From: JALZCH01 sp036387315
GTDB taxonomy: Bacteria > Acidobacteriota > Blastocatellia > Pyrinomonadales > Pyrinomonadaceae
NCBI GenBank assembly: GCA_036387315.1
Contig: DASVTY010000096.1
Location: 1 to 30,157 of the forward strand
Reading direction: 5' to 3'
DNA: 30,157 nt
The notes beneath the pieces were generated by a model that worked only from the letters and a program-made list of their open reading frames with translations, was not told where the DNA came from and ran no database searches. Numbering within the stretch: the stretch's first letter is position 1; each line of letters opens with the position of its first letter. Shown here in pieces: positions 15,525 through 23,203 of the stretch. Position numbers and translations under genes: made by a program.

Positions 15525-15552
15525 CGTATCACGCCCGCTTTTACAAGGTCAA
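15525..15552 (-). promoter_or_regulatory. Candidate promoter of the gcv operon
   Basis: On the minus strand: TTGACC (15552-15547), a 16-base spacer, then GATACG (15530-15525). The -35 is close to consensus and the -10 is weak (three of six), which would fit an activated promoter. It is the best candidate between gcvT and the divergent glycosylase gene. Confidence 0.4.
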
Positions 15553-15575
15553 GAAAGCTGTAATTCTATCGTGTA

Positions 15576-16469
15576 ATGAACAAAATAATTACTTCTACTT
15601 TTAAAATCGCCGCGCCGTCTGATTTCAACTTTCGCCGAACGGTTTACAGTCACGGCTGGTACGATTTGCCGCCGTTTGAATTGGACAAAGAAAACTGGAT
15701 TTTGACGAGAGTTTTCGACGTTGAAAACGCTCCGCCGGTCGCGGCTTCGATTCGGGAAGCGGACGACAATTTAGAAATTGAAATCTTCGGCGACGTGGAC
15801 GAAAAAACCGCAGGGAAAGTTATCAAAGATTTTCGACACTGCTTGCGGCTCGATGAAGATTATTCGCAATTTTACCGGCTGACCGATAAAAACAAACATT
15901 TTCGCTGGATTTCGGAAACCGCTTCGGGCAGACTGCTGCGCTCGCCGACCGTTTTTGAAGATTTAATAAAGACGATTTGCACGACGAATTGCTCATGGGC
16001 TTTGACGAAAAAAATGGTCGCAAATCTGGTCGAAAAGCTCGGCGAACCGAGCGCAAACGGCAGAAAAAGTTTTCCGACGCCCGAAAAAATGGCGGCAATG
16101 CCTGTTGAATTTTACCGCGAAGAAATTCGCGCCGGTTATCGCGCGGCGTATTTTCCCGAATTGGCGAATAAAATTTTAAGCGGAGAAGTTGATGTCGAAA
16201 GCTGGCTCGCGTCGGATTTGCCGACCAAAGAGTTGAAAAAGCAAATAAAGAGCGTCAAAGGCTGCGGCGATTACGCGGCGGAAAATCTTTTGAAATTGCT
16301 CGGCAGATACGACGGTTTGGCGCTCGATTCTTACCTTCGGATGCGTTTCGCCAAGCTGCATAACAACACCGAAAAATGCGAGGACGAACAAATTTATCGT
16401 CATTACGAACAATTCGGCGAATGGTGCGGTCTCGCGCTCTGGCTTGACGCCACCGCGGATTGGCTTTAA
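15576..16469 (+). CDS. HhH-GPD DNA glycosylase (AlkA/OGG1-like)
   Basis: A 297-residue base-excision repair glycosylase. After an N-terminal domain of about 110 residues comes the HhH-GPD fold: SPTVFEDLIKTICTTNCSWALTKKM, and then the helix-hairpin-helix IKSVKGCGDYAAENLLKLLG. The expected catalytic aspartate follows in GLALDSYLRMR. The hairpin reads KGCGDYAAE where many members have KGIGPKTAE, but the Gly-x-Gly is kept. There is no Cys cluster for iron-sulphur. Substrate (alkylated versus oxidised bases) cannot be told from sequence; a lysine ahead of Asp, as in OGG1-type bifunctional enzymes, is not evident. Divergent from gcvT with a 102-base gap. Confidence 0.85.
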   Translation: MNKIITSTFKIAAPSDFNFRRTVYSHGWYDLPPFELDKENWILTRVFDVENAPPVAASIREADDNLEIEIFGDVDEKTAGKVIKDFRHCLRLDEDYSQFYRLTDKNKHFRWISETASGRLLRSPTVFEDLIKTICTTNCSWALTKKMVANLVEKLGEPSANGRKSFPTPEKMAAMPVEFYREEIRAGYRAAYFPELANKILSGEVDVESWLASDLPTKELKKQIKSVKGCGDYAAENLLKLLGRYDGLALDSYLRMRFAKLHNNTEKCEDEQIYRHYEQFGEWCGLALWLDATADWL

Positions 16470-16565
16470 TCCTTCTTTTTTCATGGCTTTGTATTCTACT
16501 TTTATTGACGCCGGAGTGAAATTCAAATACTCTTATCGGCGCACGTCTCTCAGGAACCAATTACA

Positions 16566-18512
16566 ATGAAAAAATTCCTCTATTTTTTGATGCGGCTTGC
16601 ACTACTCGGCTGCATTGCCTTTGCCGCTTGCGGAGCGGTATTCGCCGCATCTTTCACGGTCAATACGCCCGACGACACACAGGACGTTTCGCCGGGCGAT
16701 GGCATTTGCACTGATTCAAATGGAAGGTGTTCGCTGCGGGCGGCGATTAGCGAGGCAAACTCGCTTTCAGGCGACGACGTTATCACGCTTCCCGCCGGAG
16801 CTTACACCACGCTGCTAACCGGTTCGCATGAAAACGCTAATGCAAGCGGCGATTTTGACATCAACTCAAACATTACCATCAACGGCGCCGGTTCCGGCGA
16901 TACATTTATCCAGGCAGCGGGAACGGCGGGAACGGCGACTGAACGTCCGCTACAAGTTTCCGCCGCTTCAATCGCCACGATTGTCGTTATTAACAATGTC
17001 ACGCTGCGTTACGGCAGATATGTCGTTGATGGTTTCGGCGGCGCGGGCTTTCAAGTCGAAGGAACGGACGCGAATGTTACGCTCAACAATGTTGTCATCC
17101 GAGACAATCAAGGCTTTGCCTTGGGTGCGGGTATTTATGCCACTGGTTCCCCGACGCTGACGCTGAATAACTGTCTCGTCGCCAACAATAACGTCAACCT
17201 TATAACCGGCAATTCCCCTGTTGCCGGCGGCGGCATTTATTCGATTGGAAACGGGACGGTCAACGTCAACAATTCAACCATTACTAACAATAATTTGAAC
17301 TCCACGATTTCAAGCACTTTCGGCGCGGGAATACAATTGATTGACGGAACCGTCAATCTAATCAACAGCACCTTAGGCAACAATAGCGTGACCGCCAGTG
17401 GCGGTAACAACGGGATTTGCGGGGGCGTTTTCAATTTGAGGGGGACTTTGAACATTACCAATTCAAATATTACCCACAATATTGCGTTCATGGACGCAGG
17501 CGTTCTAACGATCAACGGAAATACAACAATCAACAACAGCACAATCGCTAATAACTCCGCTAAGTATATGGGAGGAGGTATTGTCAACAACACCGGAAGT
17601 GTGGGATCGACAACCACTATCAACAATAGCGCAATAGTCAACAACTCTGCCCTCGATGAAGGGGGCGGGATTATCAATACTGGTGCAAATGGCGCAAACG
17701 CCGTTCTGAACGTTAATAACAGTACAATTAGCGGGAACACGACCGATGGATACGGCGGCGGAATTGAGAATTTCACAATCCGAGGTGGCAATGTCGTCGC
17801 TAACATTAACTTTTCCACTATCGCCGGAAACTCTGCGGGCTATGGTGGTGGCATAGCCAACTTCCGTTATATAACAGAAGGCGAAATCGGTACCAGAATC
17901 GTCAATCTAAAAAACTCGGTTGTTGCTAACAACTACGCCGACACAGGTCCCGACATCTGGGGCATCATTACATCGCAAAGTTATAACCTGGTTGAAAACA
18001 CAAGCGGCGGCACGTTTGTGAACACTACAGGAGACGAGACAGGGATAGATCCGTCTCTCGGCGCTTTGGGTTTAAACGGCGGAACAACCTTGAATTATTT
18101 GCCGAATCCCGATAGCCCGTTGATTGACCGGATTCCTAACGGCGTTAACGGCTGCGGCGGCTTTGATCAGCGTGGCGTTTCGCGTCCGACGGATTCGGAC
18201 AACAACGGCGTCGCGGCTTGCGAAAAAGGCTCAACTGAACGCGCTTCCGCCCCGACGGCGGCTTCGGTTTCAGTAACCGGACGAGTTCTGTCCAGCTCCG
18301 GGCGCGGCATTGCCAATGCAGTCGTAGCGATGACAGACCCCGGCGGCAACACCAGATTTGCGAGAACAAGCACCTTTGGCTACTACCGCTTCGACGATGT
18401 GCAAGTCAGCGGAACCTATATTTTCACGGTTTCCGGCAAACGCTATGAATTTGCGGCAACGGTGAGAACCATTACGGAAGAAACCAACAATTTGAATTTC
18501 GTCGCCCCATGA
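16566..18512 (+). CDS. CSLREA-type secreted beta-helix protein with C-terminal regulatory-like domain
   Basis: A 648-residue exported protein. The signal peptide (about residues 1-28) is followed by FTVNTPDDTQD and the CSLREA-family motif, here CSLRAAISEAN (Cys55-Asn65). Residues about 85-470 form a parallel beta-helix of Asn-rich repeats (variants of LNNSTIxNNSA and GGGI) like polymorphic outer-membrane and pectin-lyase-like proteins. A segment IDPSLGALGLNGG is typical of these proteins. The last 85 residues (SVSVTGRVLSSSGRGIANAVVAMTD) form a carboxypeptidase-regulatory-like beta sandwich. It probably acts at the cell surface as an adhesin or matrix component. AGGA upstream of ATG; a weak TTGACG/TACTCT pair (16505-16533) could be the promoter. 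A terminator follows. Confidence 0.85.
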   Translation: MKKFLYFLMRLALLGCIAFAACGAVFAASFTVNTPDDTQDVSPGDGICTDSNGRCSLRAAISEANSLSGDDVITLPAGAYTTLLTGSHENANASGDFDINSNITINGAGSGDTFIQAAGTAGTATERPLQVSAASIATIVVINNVTLRYGRYVVDGFGGAGFQVEGTDANVTLNNVVIRDNQGFALGAGIYATGSPTLTLNNCLVANNNVNLITGNSPVAGGGIYSIGNGTVNVNNSTITNNNLNSTISSTFGAGIQLIDGTVNLINSTLGNNSVTASGGNNGICGGVFNLRGTLNITNSNITHNIAFMDAGVLTINGNTTINNSTIANNSAKYMGGGIVNNTGSVGSTTTINNSAIVNNSALDEGGGIINTGANGANAVLNVNNSTISGNTTDGYGGGIENFTIRGGNVVANINFSTIAGNSAGYGGGIANFRYITEGEIGTRIVNLKNSVVANNYADTGPDIWGIITSQSYNLVENTSGGTFVNTTGDETGIDPSLGALGLNGGTTLNYLPNPDSPLIDRIPNGVNGCGGFDQRGVSRPTDSDNNGVAACEKGSTERASAPTAASVSVTGRVLSSSGRGIANAVVAMTDPGGNTRFARTSTFGYYRFDDVQVSGTYIFTVSGKRYEFAATVRTITEETNNLNFVAP

Positions 18513-18545
18513 GACTTTTTCATTACCAATAAATTTAACACTTGA

Positions 18546-18584
18546 ATTTAAAAGTTGATGCAGATCAGCTTTTAAATATTTTTT
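18546..18584 (+). terminator. Terminator of the beta-helix gene
   Basis: A 14-bp stem (18546-18559 with 18564-18577) with one G-U pair and a four-base loop GCAG, followed by a T6 run at 18579-18584. The stem is AT-rich apart from its top. Confidence 0.75.
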
Positions 18585-18641
18585 CAAGCTTTTTCAACAT
18601 TTTACCTTGCCGCAGAATAAATTCTCGATTAAAAAAAATTC

Positions 18642-18669
18642 TTGCCTCTAAAAAATGTGCGTGTAAAAA
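18642..18669 (+). promoter_or_regulatory. Candidate promoter of the small secreted protein gene
   Basis: TTGCCT (18642-18647), a 16-base spacer and TAAAAA (18664-18669), four of six matches in each hexamer. It would give a leader of about 80 bases that includes the inverted repeat at 18698-18729. Confidence 0.35.
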
Positions 18670-18697
18670 TTAAAGCGCAGATTTTTTAAATCACAAG

Positions 18698-18729
18698 CGG
18701 CAAATCGTCTCTCCCGCAATGATTTGCCG
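18698..18729 (+). repeat. Hairpin in the leader of the small secreted protein gene
   Basis: CGGCAAATC (18698-18706) and GATTTGCCG (18721-18729) are perfect complements around a 14-base loop. The hairpin ends 11 bases before AAGGAG of the downstream gene, so it could protect or regulate that mRNA. Confidence 0.5.
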
Positions 18730-18753
18730 TTAGAAAAATTAAGGAGAGAAAAG

Positions 18754-19215
18754 ATGCGGAAAAAATTGATGACAATGTTTGTTTTTTTAGCGACGGCAAT
18801 TGCCGTTTTAGCTTTTAATTCAACCGAAGCGTCAGCGCAGCGGCGGGCACGCGGCGCGGACAAATATGCGATTGACCAGACGATTCGCCGCGTTGAAACA
18901 AATGCCGACGCTTTTGTCGCCGCGATCAACGATTCGCTCGACCGCTCAAGACTCGAATACACAAAGTTAGAAGACCGCATCAACGAGCGCGCACGCGAAC
19001 TCGGCGACGCGACCGACAAGCTGCGGCGCGAATTTGATCGCGGCGATTCTCTGGCGGAAAACAAGCAATACGTTCGCAATTGTCTGAACATCGCTCGCAC
19101 GATCAACGGGATTGTCCGGCGGCGGAATTTCGGCGCGAAAACCGAAAGAATTTGGGCACAGGTCAGACGGGATTTAAACTCTCTGGCGCGAGCTTACGGC
19201 TTGAACGGAATTTGA
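18754..19215 (+). CDS. Small secreted helical protein, unknown function
   Basis: A 153-residue protein with a signal peptide (FVFLATAIAVLAF, cleavage near ASAQ at about residue 29). The mature part is charged and almost all helical, rich in Arg, Asp and Asn (TIRRVETNADAFVAAINDSLDRS, ERARELGDATDKLRREFDRG), likely a helical bundle or coiled coil in the periplasm. No cysteine pair or enzyme motif; one Cys occurs in YVRNCLN. The start is set by AAGGAG at 18741-18746, seven bases before this ATG; a longer frame from 18724 would bury the signal peptide. Followed by a strong terminator. Function unknown. Confidence 0.75.
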   Translation: MRKKLMTMFVFLATAIAVLAFNSTEASAQRRARGADKYAIDQTIRRVETNADAFVAAINDSLDRSRLEYTKLEDRINERARELGDATDKLRREFDRGDSLAENKQYVRNCLNIARTINGIVRRRNFGAKTERIWAQVRRDLNSLARAYGLNGI

Positions 19216-19250
19216 GCCTTTATTTTAAATTAAACTCAATTTGTTGAAAT

Positions 19251-19296
19251 AAAAAGGGGAAAAGGAGCGCCTGGCGCGCAAACCTTTTCCCTTTTT
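19251..19296 (+). terminator. Terminator of the small secreted protein gene
   Basis: AAAAAGGG(G)AAAAGG at 19251-19265 pairs with CCTTTTCCCTTTTT at 19283-19296 with one bulged G. GCGC pairs inside shorten the loop further. The T run is part of the right arm. Confidence 0.85.
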
Positions 19297-19363
19297 GTTC
19301 GTATCTCCTTTTAACCTTTTCGGCAGGAAAATGTTAAACTGTGAGCCGTAGATTCTTCGACCA

Positions 19364-21166
19364 ATGATTGAAGCCGGAACAATTCTCCAAAATCGTTATT
19401 TAATTCACGACAAAATCGGCGCGGGCGGAATGGGCGCGGTTTTCACAGCCACCGACCAGCGTTTCGGCTCGCAAGTCGCCATCAAAGAAACTTTTTTCAG
19501 CGAAGCCGTTCTGCGCCGCGCTTTTGAACGCGAAGCGCAGCTTTTAAACAGCTTGCGGCATCCGGCGTTGCCGCGCGTTTCCGACCATTTTGAAGAAGAA
19601 AACGGACAGTTTCTCGTGATGGAATACATCGCGGGCGAAGATTTATCGGAAATTCTCGAACGCAAGGGCGCATTTGCAGTTGCGGACGTTTTGCTCTGGG
19701 CTGACCAGCTTCTCGACGCGCTCGATTATCTGCATTCGCAAAAAATTCCGATTATTCACCGCGACATTAAACCGCAGAATTTAAAATTAACGCCGCGCAG
19801 TCAAATCGTGCTGCTCGATTTCGGTTTGGCGAAAGGCAGCATCACCGACGTTTCCAAATTAACGCAAACCAAAAGCGTTTTCGGCTATTCGCGCGCTTAT
19901 GCGCCGCTCGAACAAATTCAGGGAACGGGAACAGACCCGCGCAGCGATCTTTATTCGCTTGCCGCCACCGTCTATCACTTGTTGGCGGGCGCTGCGCCGG
20001 TTGACGCTCTGACGCGCGCGATGGCGGTTTTAAACGGCGGCGAAGACTCTCTGCGCCCGGCAAATGAATTGAATCCGAAAGTTTCGAGATCGGCTGCCGC
20101 CGTGCTGCATCAGGCAATGTCTCTAAACCCGAATCTGCGCCCGCAAACAGCCGCCGCGATGCGTCGGGCATTGACGGAAGCCGCAGAAAATCCTGATTAC
20201 GCCGCTCCCAGCCCGACCGAAAACGCGACGACATCGGCGGCTTTGTTTACGCAAAAAACCGAATTGATGGGCGGGCAAACAAAAGACGGCAATCAAACCG
20301 CCGCAAACGCGAATTTGACTGCGCCGCTCGAAGCCGGTTTTTTCGCTGAAACAAAAGATTCGGATGCAACGAAATTCAGCCGTACAAATCTGGAAAAACA
20401 GCAATTTGCAACCAATTTGCACTCAGCCGAGCAGACTGACTTGGAAGAAGCCGAGGCGGAAAAACGAAACGCGGCTTTTAAAGTTCCGGTTGAAACGCCT
20501 GCGGCTAATAATTTAAATCCAAATGCCGCGCCGCAAAACAATCGTTCGCTTTTCAAAGCAATCGGAATTGCCGCCGCGATTGCGATTTTAGCGGGCGGCG
20601 GTTTTGCCGGTTGGTATGCGATGAGCGACTCGAATGTCCAATCGGACAATTTTCAGCCGCCGCGAACCCAAACCGTTCATAAAAACGAAGCTCAAAAACC
20701 GGAAACGAGCGACGCGAAACAAAACGCAAACACGGCATTTGTAATTACGCCTGCGCCGGGAGCGCAACAGCCTGCTAACACGGCGGTAAAAAGCACGGGA
20801 GCAGGAATAAATTCAATCGCTCCTCAAAACGAGGCGAAACCCAACACTCAAACGGTAATTCAGGAAAAGGCGGAAAAAGGGCAGTCGAAACCCAAAACCG
20901 AGAAATCGCCCGAAATCCGCGTCGTGGTCGAAGAGGCGGATATTCCCGATGTGGATATTCCTGAAATTGAAGTGCCGGATGTGAGAGACGAGGATTTACA
21001 GAAACTAACGCCGGAACAGCGCGAGAAAGTCAGATCAGCCATCGAAAACGCCAGACAGCTTCAAAAAATGCGGCGACTCAATGATATAAATAAACGCCGC
21101 GCTGAAAAAGGCTTGCCGCCGATTGCCGCTCCTCCGCCTCCGCCGCGCCGAAGAAGTCAGCCTTAA
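19364..21166 (+). CDS. Membrane serine/threonine protein kinase (PknB-like)
   Basis: A 600-residue Hanks-type kinase. The catalytic domain spans about residues 10-270, with the glycine loop IGAGGMGAVF (18-27), ATP lysine Lys41 in VAIKE, HRDIKPQN with catalytic Asp134, and DFGLAKG with Asp152. It appears complete and active. A low-complexity linker of about 120 residues (Ala/Thr/Asn/Glu) leads to one transmembrane segment at about 395-420. The extracytoplasmic tail has no PASTA or propeller domain. It is instead rich in Pro/Lys/Asn/Gln, has an acidic run built from D-I-P and E-V-P units near 525-545, a basic helix, and ends PPPPPRRRSQP. Its stop overlaps the plsC stop by four bases (convergent). 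Targets unknown. Confidence 0.93.
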   Translation: MIEAGTILQNRYLIHDKIGAGGMGAVFTATDQRFGSQVAIKETFFSEAVLRRAFEREAQLLNSLRHPALPRVSDHFEEENGQFLVMEYIAGEDLSEILERKGAFAVADVLLWADQLLDALDYLHSQKIPIIHRDIKPQNLKLTPRSQIVLLDFGLAKGSITDVSKLTQTKSVFGYSRAYAPLEQIQGTGTDPRSDLYSLAATVYHLLAGAAPVDALTRAMAVLNGGEDSLRPANELNPKVSRSAAAVLHQAMSLNPNLRPQTAAAMRRALTEAAENPDYAAPSPTENATTSAALFTQKTELMGGQTKDGNQTAANANLTAPLEAGFFAETKDSDATKFSRTNLEKQQFATNLHSAEQTDLEEAEAEKRNAAFKVPVETPAANNLNPNAAPQNNRSLFKAIGIAAAIAILAGGGFAGWYAMSDSNVQSDNFQPPRTQTVHKNEAQKPETSDAKQNANTAFVITPAPGAQQPANTAVKSTGAGINSIAPQNEAKPNTQTVIQEKAEKGQSKPKTEKSPEIRVVVEEADIPDVDIPEIEVPDVRDEDLQKLTPEQREKVRSAIENARQLQKMRRLNDINKRRAEKGLPPIAAPPPPPRRRSQP

Positions 21167-21864
21167 ACGCTTTCGGAAGGAAGCGCCGAAGCGATGATTT
21201 CTTTTAATCTAACCGTTAAATTTTCAGCGTGAGTCTTTAAATCAACGCCGTCCGGCACCGGCGGAAGCTCGAACAGCGGATGATAAACGATTTCGACTTT
21301 GGCGAGACGCGGCATCGGCATATCCTGCGACCAAACCCGGTTTCCTCCGCGAATCGTGACGGGCAGAATCGGAACTCCGGCTTGCAGCGCGATGCGGAGT
21401 GCGCCGTTTTTAAAATTGAGCAATTTTCCGTCTGAAAAACCGCGCTCGCCTTCGGGAAAAATGACGAGCGTTCCCCCCGACCGCAGCCAGCCGCGTGACA
21501 TTTTCAAAGCGTCTTTGCCGCCTCGCTCAAGATTGACCGGAAATGCTCCTAGAGAGCGGATAAAATCGCCGATCAAAAACCAGCGCGTCGCCGCGTCCCA
21601 CGTCAAATAACGAATTTGCCGGTAAACCGGAAAGCAAATCCAAAACGGATCGAAAAAACTCTGGTGATTAGCGCAAATCAACAAACCGCCGGTGCGGTTT
21701 TGAGGAATGTTTTCCAGATTTATATATTTAATGCCGAAAAACAGCCGGGATAATTGCCGCCCGGCAAAACGAACCGCGCTCAGTCCCCATTCGGGCATCG
21801 AAGGCGGCTCGATAATTTCCTGTTTCTGAACTTTTAAAGGAAACTCGGTTTCGCTTTGACTCAA
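21163..21864 (-). CDS. plsC: 1-acyl-sn-glycerol-3-phosphate acyltransferase (PlsC family)
   Basis: Transfers an acyl chain to lysophosphatidic acid to make phosphatidic acid, at the inner membrane. About 233 residues. The acyltransferase box is ANHQSFFDPFW (H-x4-D), and the second box is FPEGERGFSDG, followed by PVTIRGG, all in family order. The start chosen is TTG at 21864, because GGAG lies nine bases ahead and it follows the upstream stop by 20 bases. A TTG at 21915 in the same frame or an ATG at 21801 are alternatives. Last gene of a PilZ - CxxC - PlsC operon. A lyso-ornithine or other acceptor cannot be excluded. Confidence 0.9.
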   Translation of the reverse strand: MSQSETEFPLKVQKQEIIEPPSMPEWGLSAVRFAGRQLSRLFFGIKYINLENIPQNRTGGLLICANHQSFFDPFWICFPVYRQIRYLTWDAATRWFLIGDFIRSLGAFPVNLERGGKDALKMSRGWLRSGGTLVIFPEGERGFSDGKLLNFKNGALRIALQAGVPILPVTIRGGNRVWSQDMPMPRLAKVEIVYHPLFELPPVPDGVDLKTHAENLTVRLKEIIASALPSESV

Positions 21865-21884
21865 AAAATTCGTCTCCGTATCTT

Positions 21885-22112
21885 CTAAACTTTGTCCGCC
21901 AAAAGCCGCTGCCAATCAGCAGGCACGTCTTGCTCTTTTAGCTCATCGTCGTTCCACATTTCGCATCGCTCGCAGGTGAAACCTTTGTACTCTCCGATTT
22001 CCGAGCGCGTTAAACCGATTCGGTTGAGCCGCAAACAGTTTGCATTTTGGCAATATCGCTCGATTTCAACGAGCAAAATCGTTCGCGGCTGATTGAAATT
22101 CGTTTTCTTCAA
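21885..22112 (-). CDS. Small CxxC protein of 75 aa, unknown function
   Basis: A 75-residue soluble protein with ERYCQNANC, later CERCEMWNDDE, so four cysteines (C-x4-C and C-x2-C about 20 residues apart) probably bind zinc. No known family was recognised. The start overlaps the PilZ gene stop by four bases (ATGA), so the two are translationally coupled; plsC follows 20 bases on. It may be an accessory of the PilZ protein or a rubredoxin/zinc-ribbon-like adaptor. Confidence 0.7.
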   Translation of the reverse strand: MKKTNFNQPRTILLVEIERYCQNANCLRLNRIGLTRSEIGEYKGFTCERCEMWNDDELKEQDVPADWQRLLADKV

Positions 22113-22912
22113 CGTTCGATTCCTTCGAGCGGAAATTGCCGGTCAATAAATTCCAAATGAAGCCGGGCAATCCCGTCCGCTCCGATTCTGCGACGTCTGA
22201 CGACGGCGACAACGGTTATATTGTACTGGTCGCAAGTCATTCTCACAAAACGCCCGCGGTCAACATCGAGAGTTGTAAAAACCGCCGCGCCCGACGGATT
22301 TACGTTTTCCGTGACGGTCATCTCGCTCGAAACGGTTTTGCCGTTTTCATCGAAAACTTCGATTCTAACGGTGAGCGGAATCGGATGGCGCGTCATTCTT
22401 CGCCCGTCAGCGCCCAAATCTTTTGCCGGAGCTGCGTTTGAACCGACTTTGCTCGTGCCGGAAACTTCTCTTAAACGGCAAAAACCAAGCTCGTCCGAAG
22501 CCAAAACCTCGTACAAAGTCGTCGGGTCTGCCTCGTAGCTTGCGGGCGCGCGTTTGCCGACGAACGCGACGCCGATGTTGTAAAGCTGTTTCTCCGCCTT
22601 TTCATCGGTAATTTTGCGAACGTGGCGGACGAGCGCCCACATTCGATATTGCGCTTCGAGATGATCGAAGCACCGCAATTGGCGCGGCAGCGGCATCATC
22701 AAAAAAAGCAGTCTGCCGACTTCCATCGGGCGCGTCAGAGTAAAGCCCGCGCCGAACGGCGTAACGTCAATCAGACGGGTAATTTCTTCCCAATCATGTT
22801 CGAGCGATTCGCGGCAGCGCACTCGAATCGGCAAAGACAGTTCGAGACGGTCGCGTTTGCGGCGGTTTTTTCCGTTGACGGTATCTTCGGACATCGGTTT
22901 TACAGACGACAT
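22109..22912 (-). CDS. Protein with two PilZ domains
   Basis: A 267-residue cytoplasmic protein with tandem PilZ domains. The first begins NRRKRDRLELSLPIRVRC, with DVTPFGAGFTL matching the (D/N)x(S/T)xxG motif. The second begins RRMTRHPIPLTVRIEV, with ENVNPSGAAV, where the usual Ser is Asn. The RxxxR arms that hold cyclic-di-GMP are present in both (RRKRDR; RRMTRH). PilZ proteins read c-di-GMP and control motility, secretion or envelope synthesis; binding by the second domain is less certain. It heads the operon with the CxxC gene (four-base overlap) and plsC. No clear ribosome binding site before ATG 22912. Confidence 0.85.
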   Translation of the reverse strand: MSSVKPMSEDTVNGKNRRKRDRLELSLPIRVRCRESLEHDWEEITRLIDVTPFGAGFTLTRPMEVGRLLFLMMPLPRQLRCFDHLEAQYRMWALVRHVRKITDEKAEKQLYNIGVAFVGKRAPASYEADPTTLYEVLASDELGFCRLREVSGTSKVGSNAAPAKDLGADGRRMTRHPIPLTVRIEVFDENGKTVSSEMTVTENVNPSGAAVFTTLDVDRGRFVRMTCDQYNITVVAVVRRRRIGADGIARLHLEFIDRQFPLEGIER

Positions 22913-22941
22913 AATTTTTTGAAAGGAGTCGGTTTAAGAGG

Positions 22942-22970
22942 CTCAAAAACACGCTTCGAGCGGTTGTCAA
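22942..22970 (-). promoter_or_regulatory. Candidate promoter of the PilZ-plsC operon
   Basis: On the minus strand: a perfect TTGACA (22970-22965), a 17-base spacer, then TTTGAG (22947-22942), a weak -10 with three of six. Its -35 overlaps the -35 of the divergent gyrA promoter. Confidence 0.35.
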
Positions 22971-22992
22971 AAACGAGATTTGAAGGTATAAT
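22964..22992 (+). promoter_or_regulatory. Strong sigma-70 promoter of gyrA
   Basis: TTGTCA (22964-22969), exactly 17 bases, then a perfect TATAAT (22987-22992). The predicted start near 22999 leaves an untranslated leader of about 205 bases before gyrA. Confidence 0.75.
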
Positions 22993-23203
22993 TAAAAGTG
23001 TCTTAAATATCGCAGTTGCAAAAATTTAAGTCCATTTTTCTTGAGCAAAACTCAAACTTTTTTGAGCGTTGCTTGTGCTTTTAAATCGAGGCATTTAAAC
23101 GCGGCTTTTTTATTACAAATAATCCGGTTTCGATTCCGGTTTTCGCCGAACGGCAAGAAGCGTTCGGCGCAACTTTGTTGATTTTACCCCGAAAGGTTAA
23201 TAA
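22993..23203 (+). other. Long gyrA 5' leader
   Basis: About 205 transcribed bases with no open frame of note. It holds a short TTGAG/CTCAA stem near 23040-23060 followed by a T run (ACTTTTTT), which resembles a weak attenuator. A strong hairpin lies at 23144-23169. AAAGG is five bases before the ATG. Confidence 0.45.
23144..23169 (+). repeat. GC-rich hairpin in the gyrA leader
   Basis: CGCCGAACG (23144-23152) and CGTTCGGCG (23161-23169) form a perfect 9-bp stem with an eight-base loop, ending 34 bases before gyrA. No T run follows, so it is not a terminator; it could be a translational or supercoiling-linked control element. Confidence 0.5.

Noticed and set aside
15474..15575. Glycine riboswitch before gcvT
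   Set aside because: The gap is only about 100 bases and shows no paired aptamer structure or terminator; too short for the usual tandem glycine riboswitch with expression platform.
17237..17818. A 193-codon Leu/Val/Pro-rich antisense frame in the beta-helix gene
   Set aside because: The hydrophobic repeats are the reverse complement of the Asn-rich repeats (AAC/AAT become GTT/ATT); it is not a membrane protein gene.
17160..17860. Recurrent short AAC/AAT-rich units that might look like a repeat array
   Set aside because: The units code for the Asn-rich turns of the beta helix, vary in spacing and sequence, and stay in frame; not a CRISPR array.
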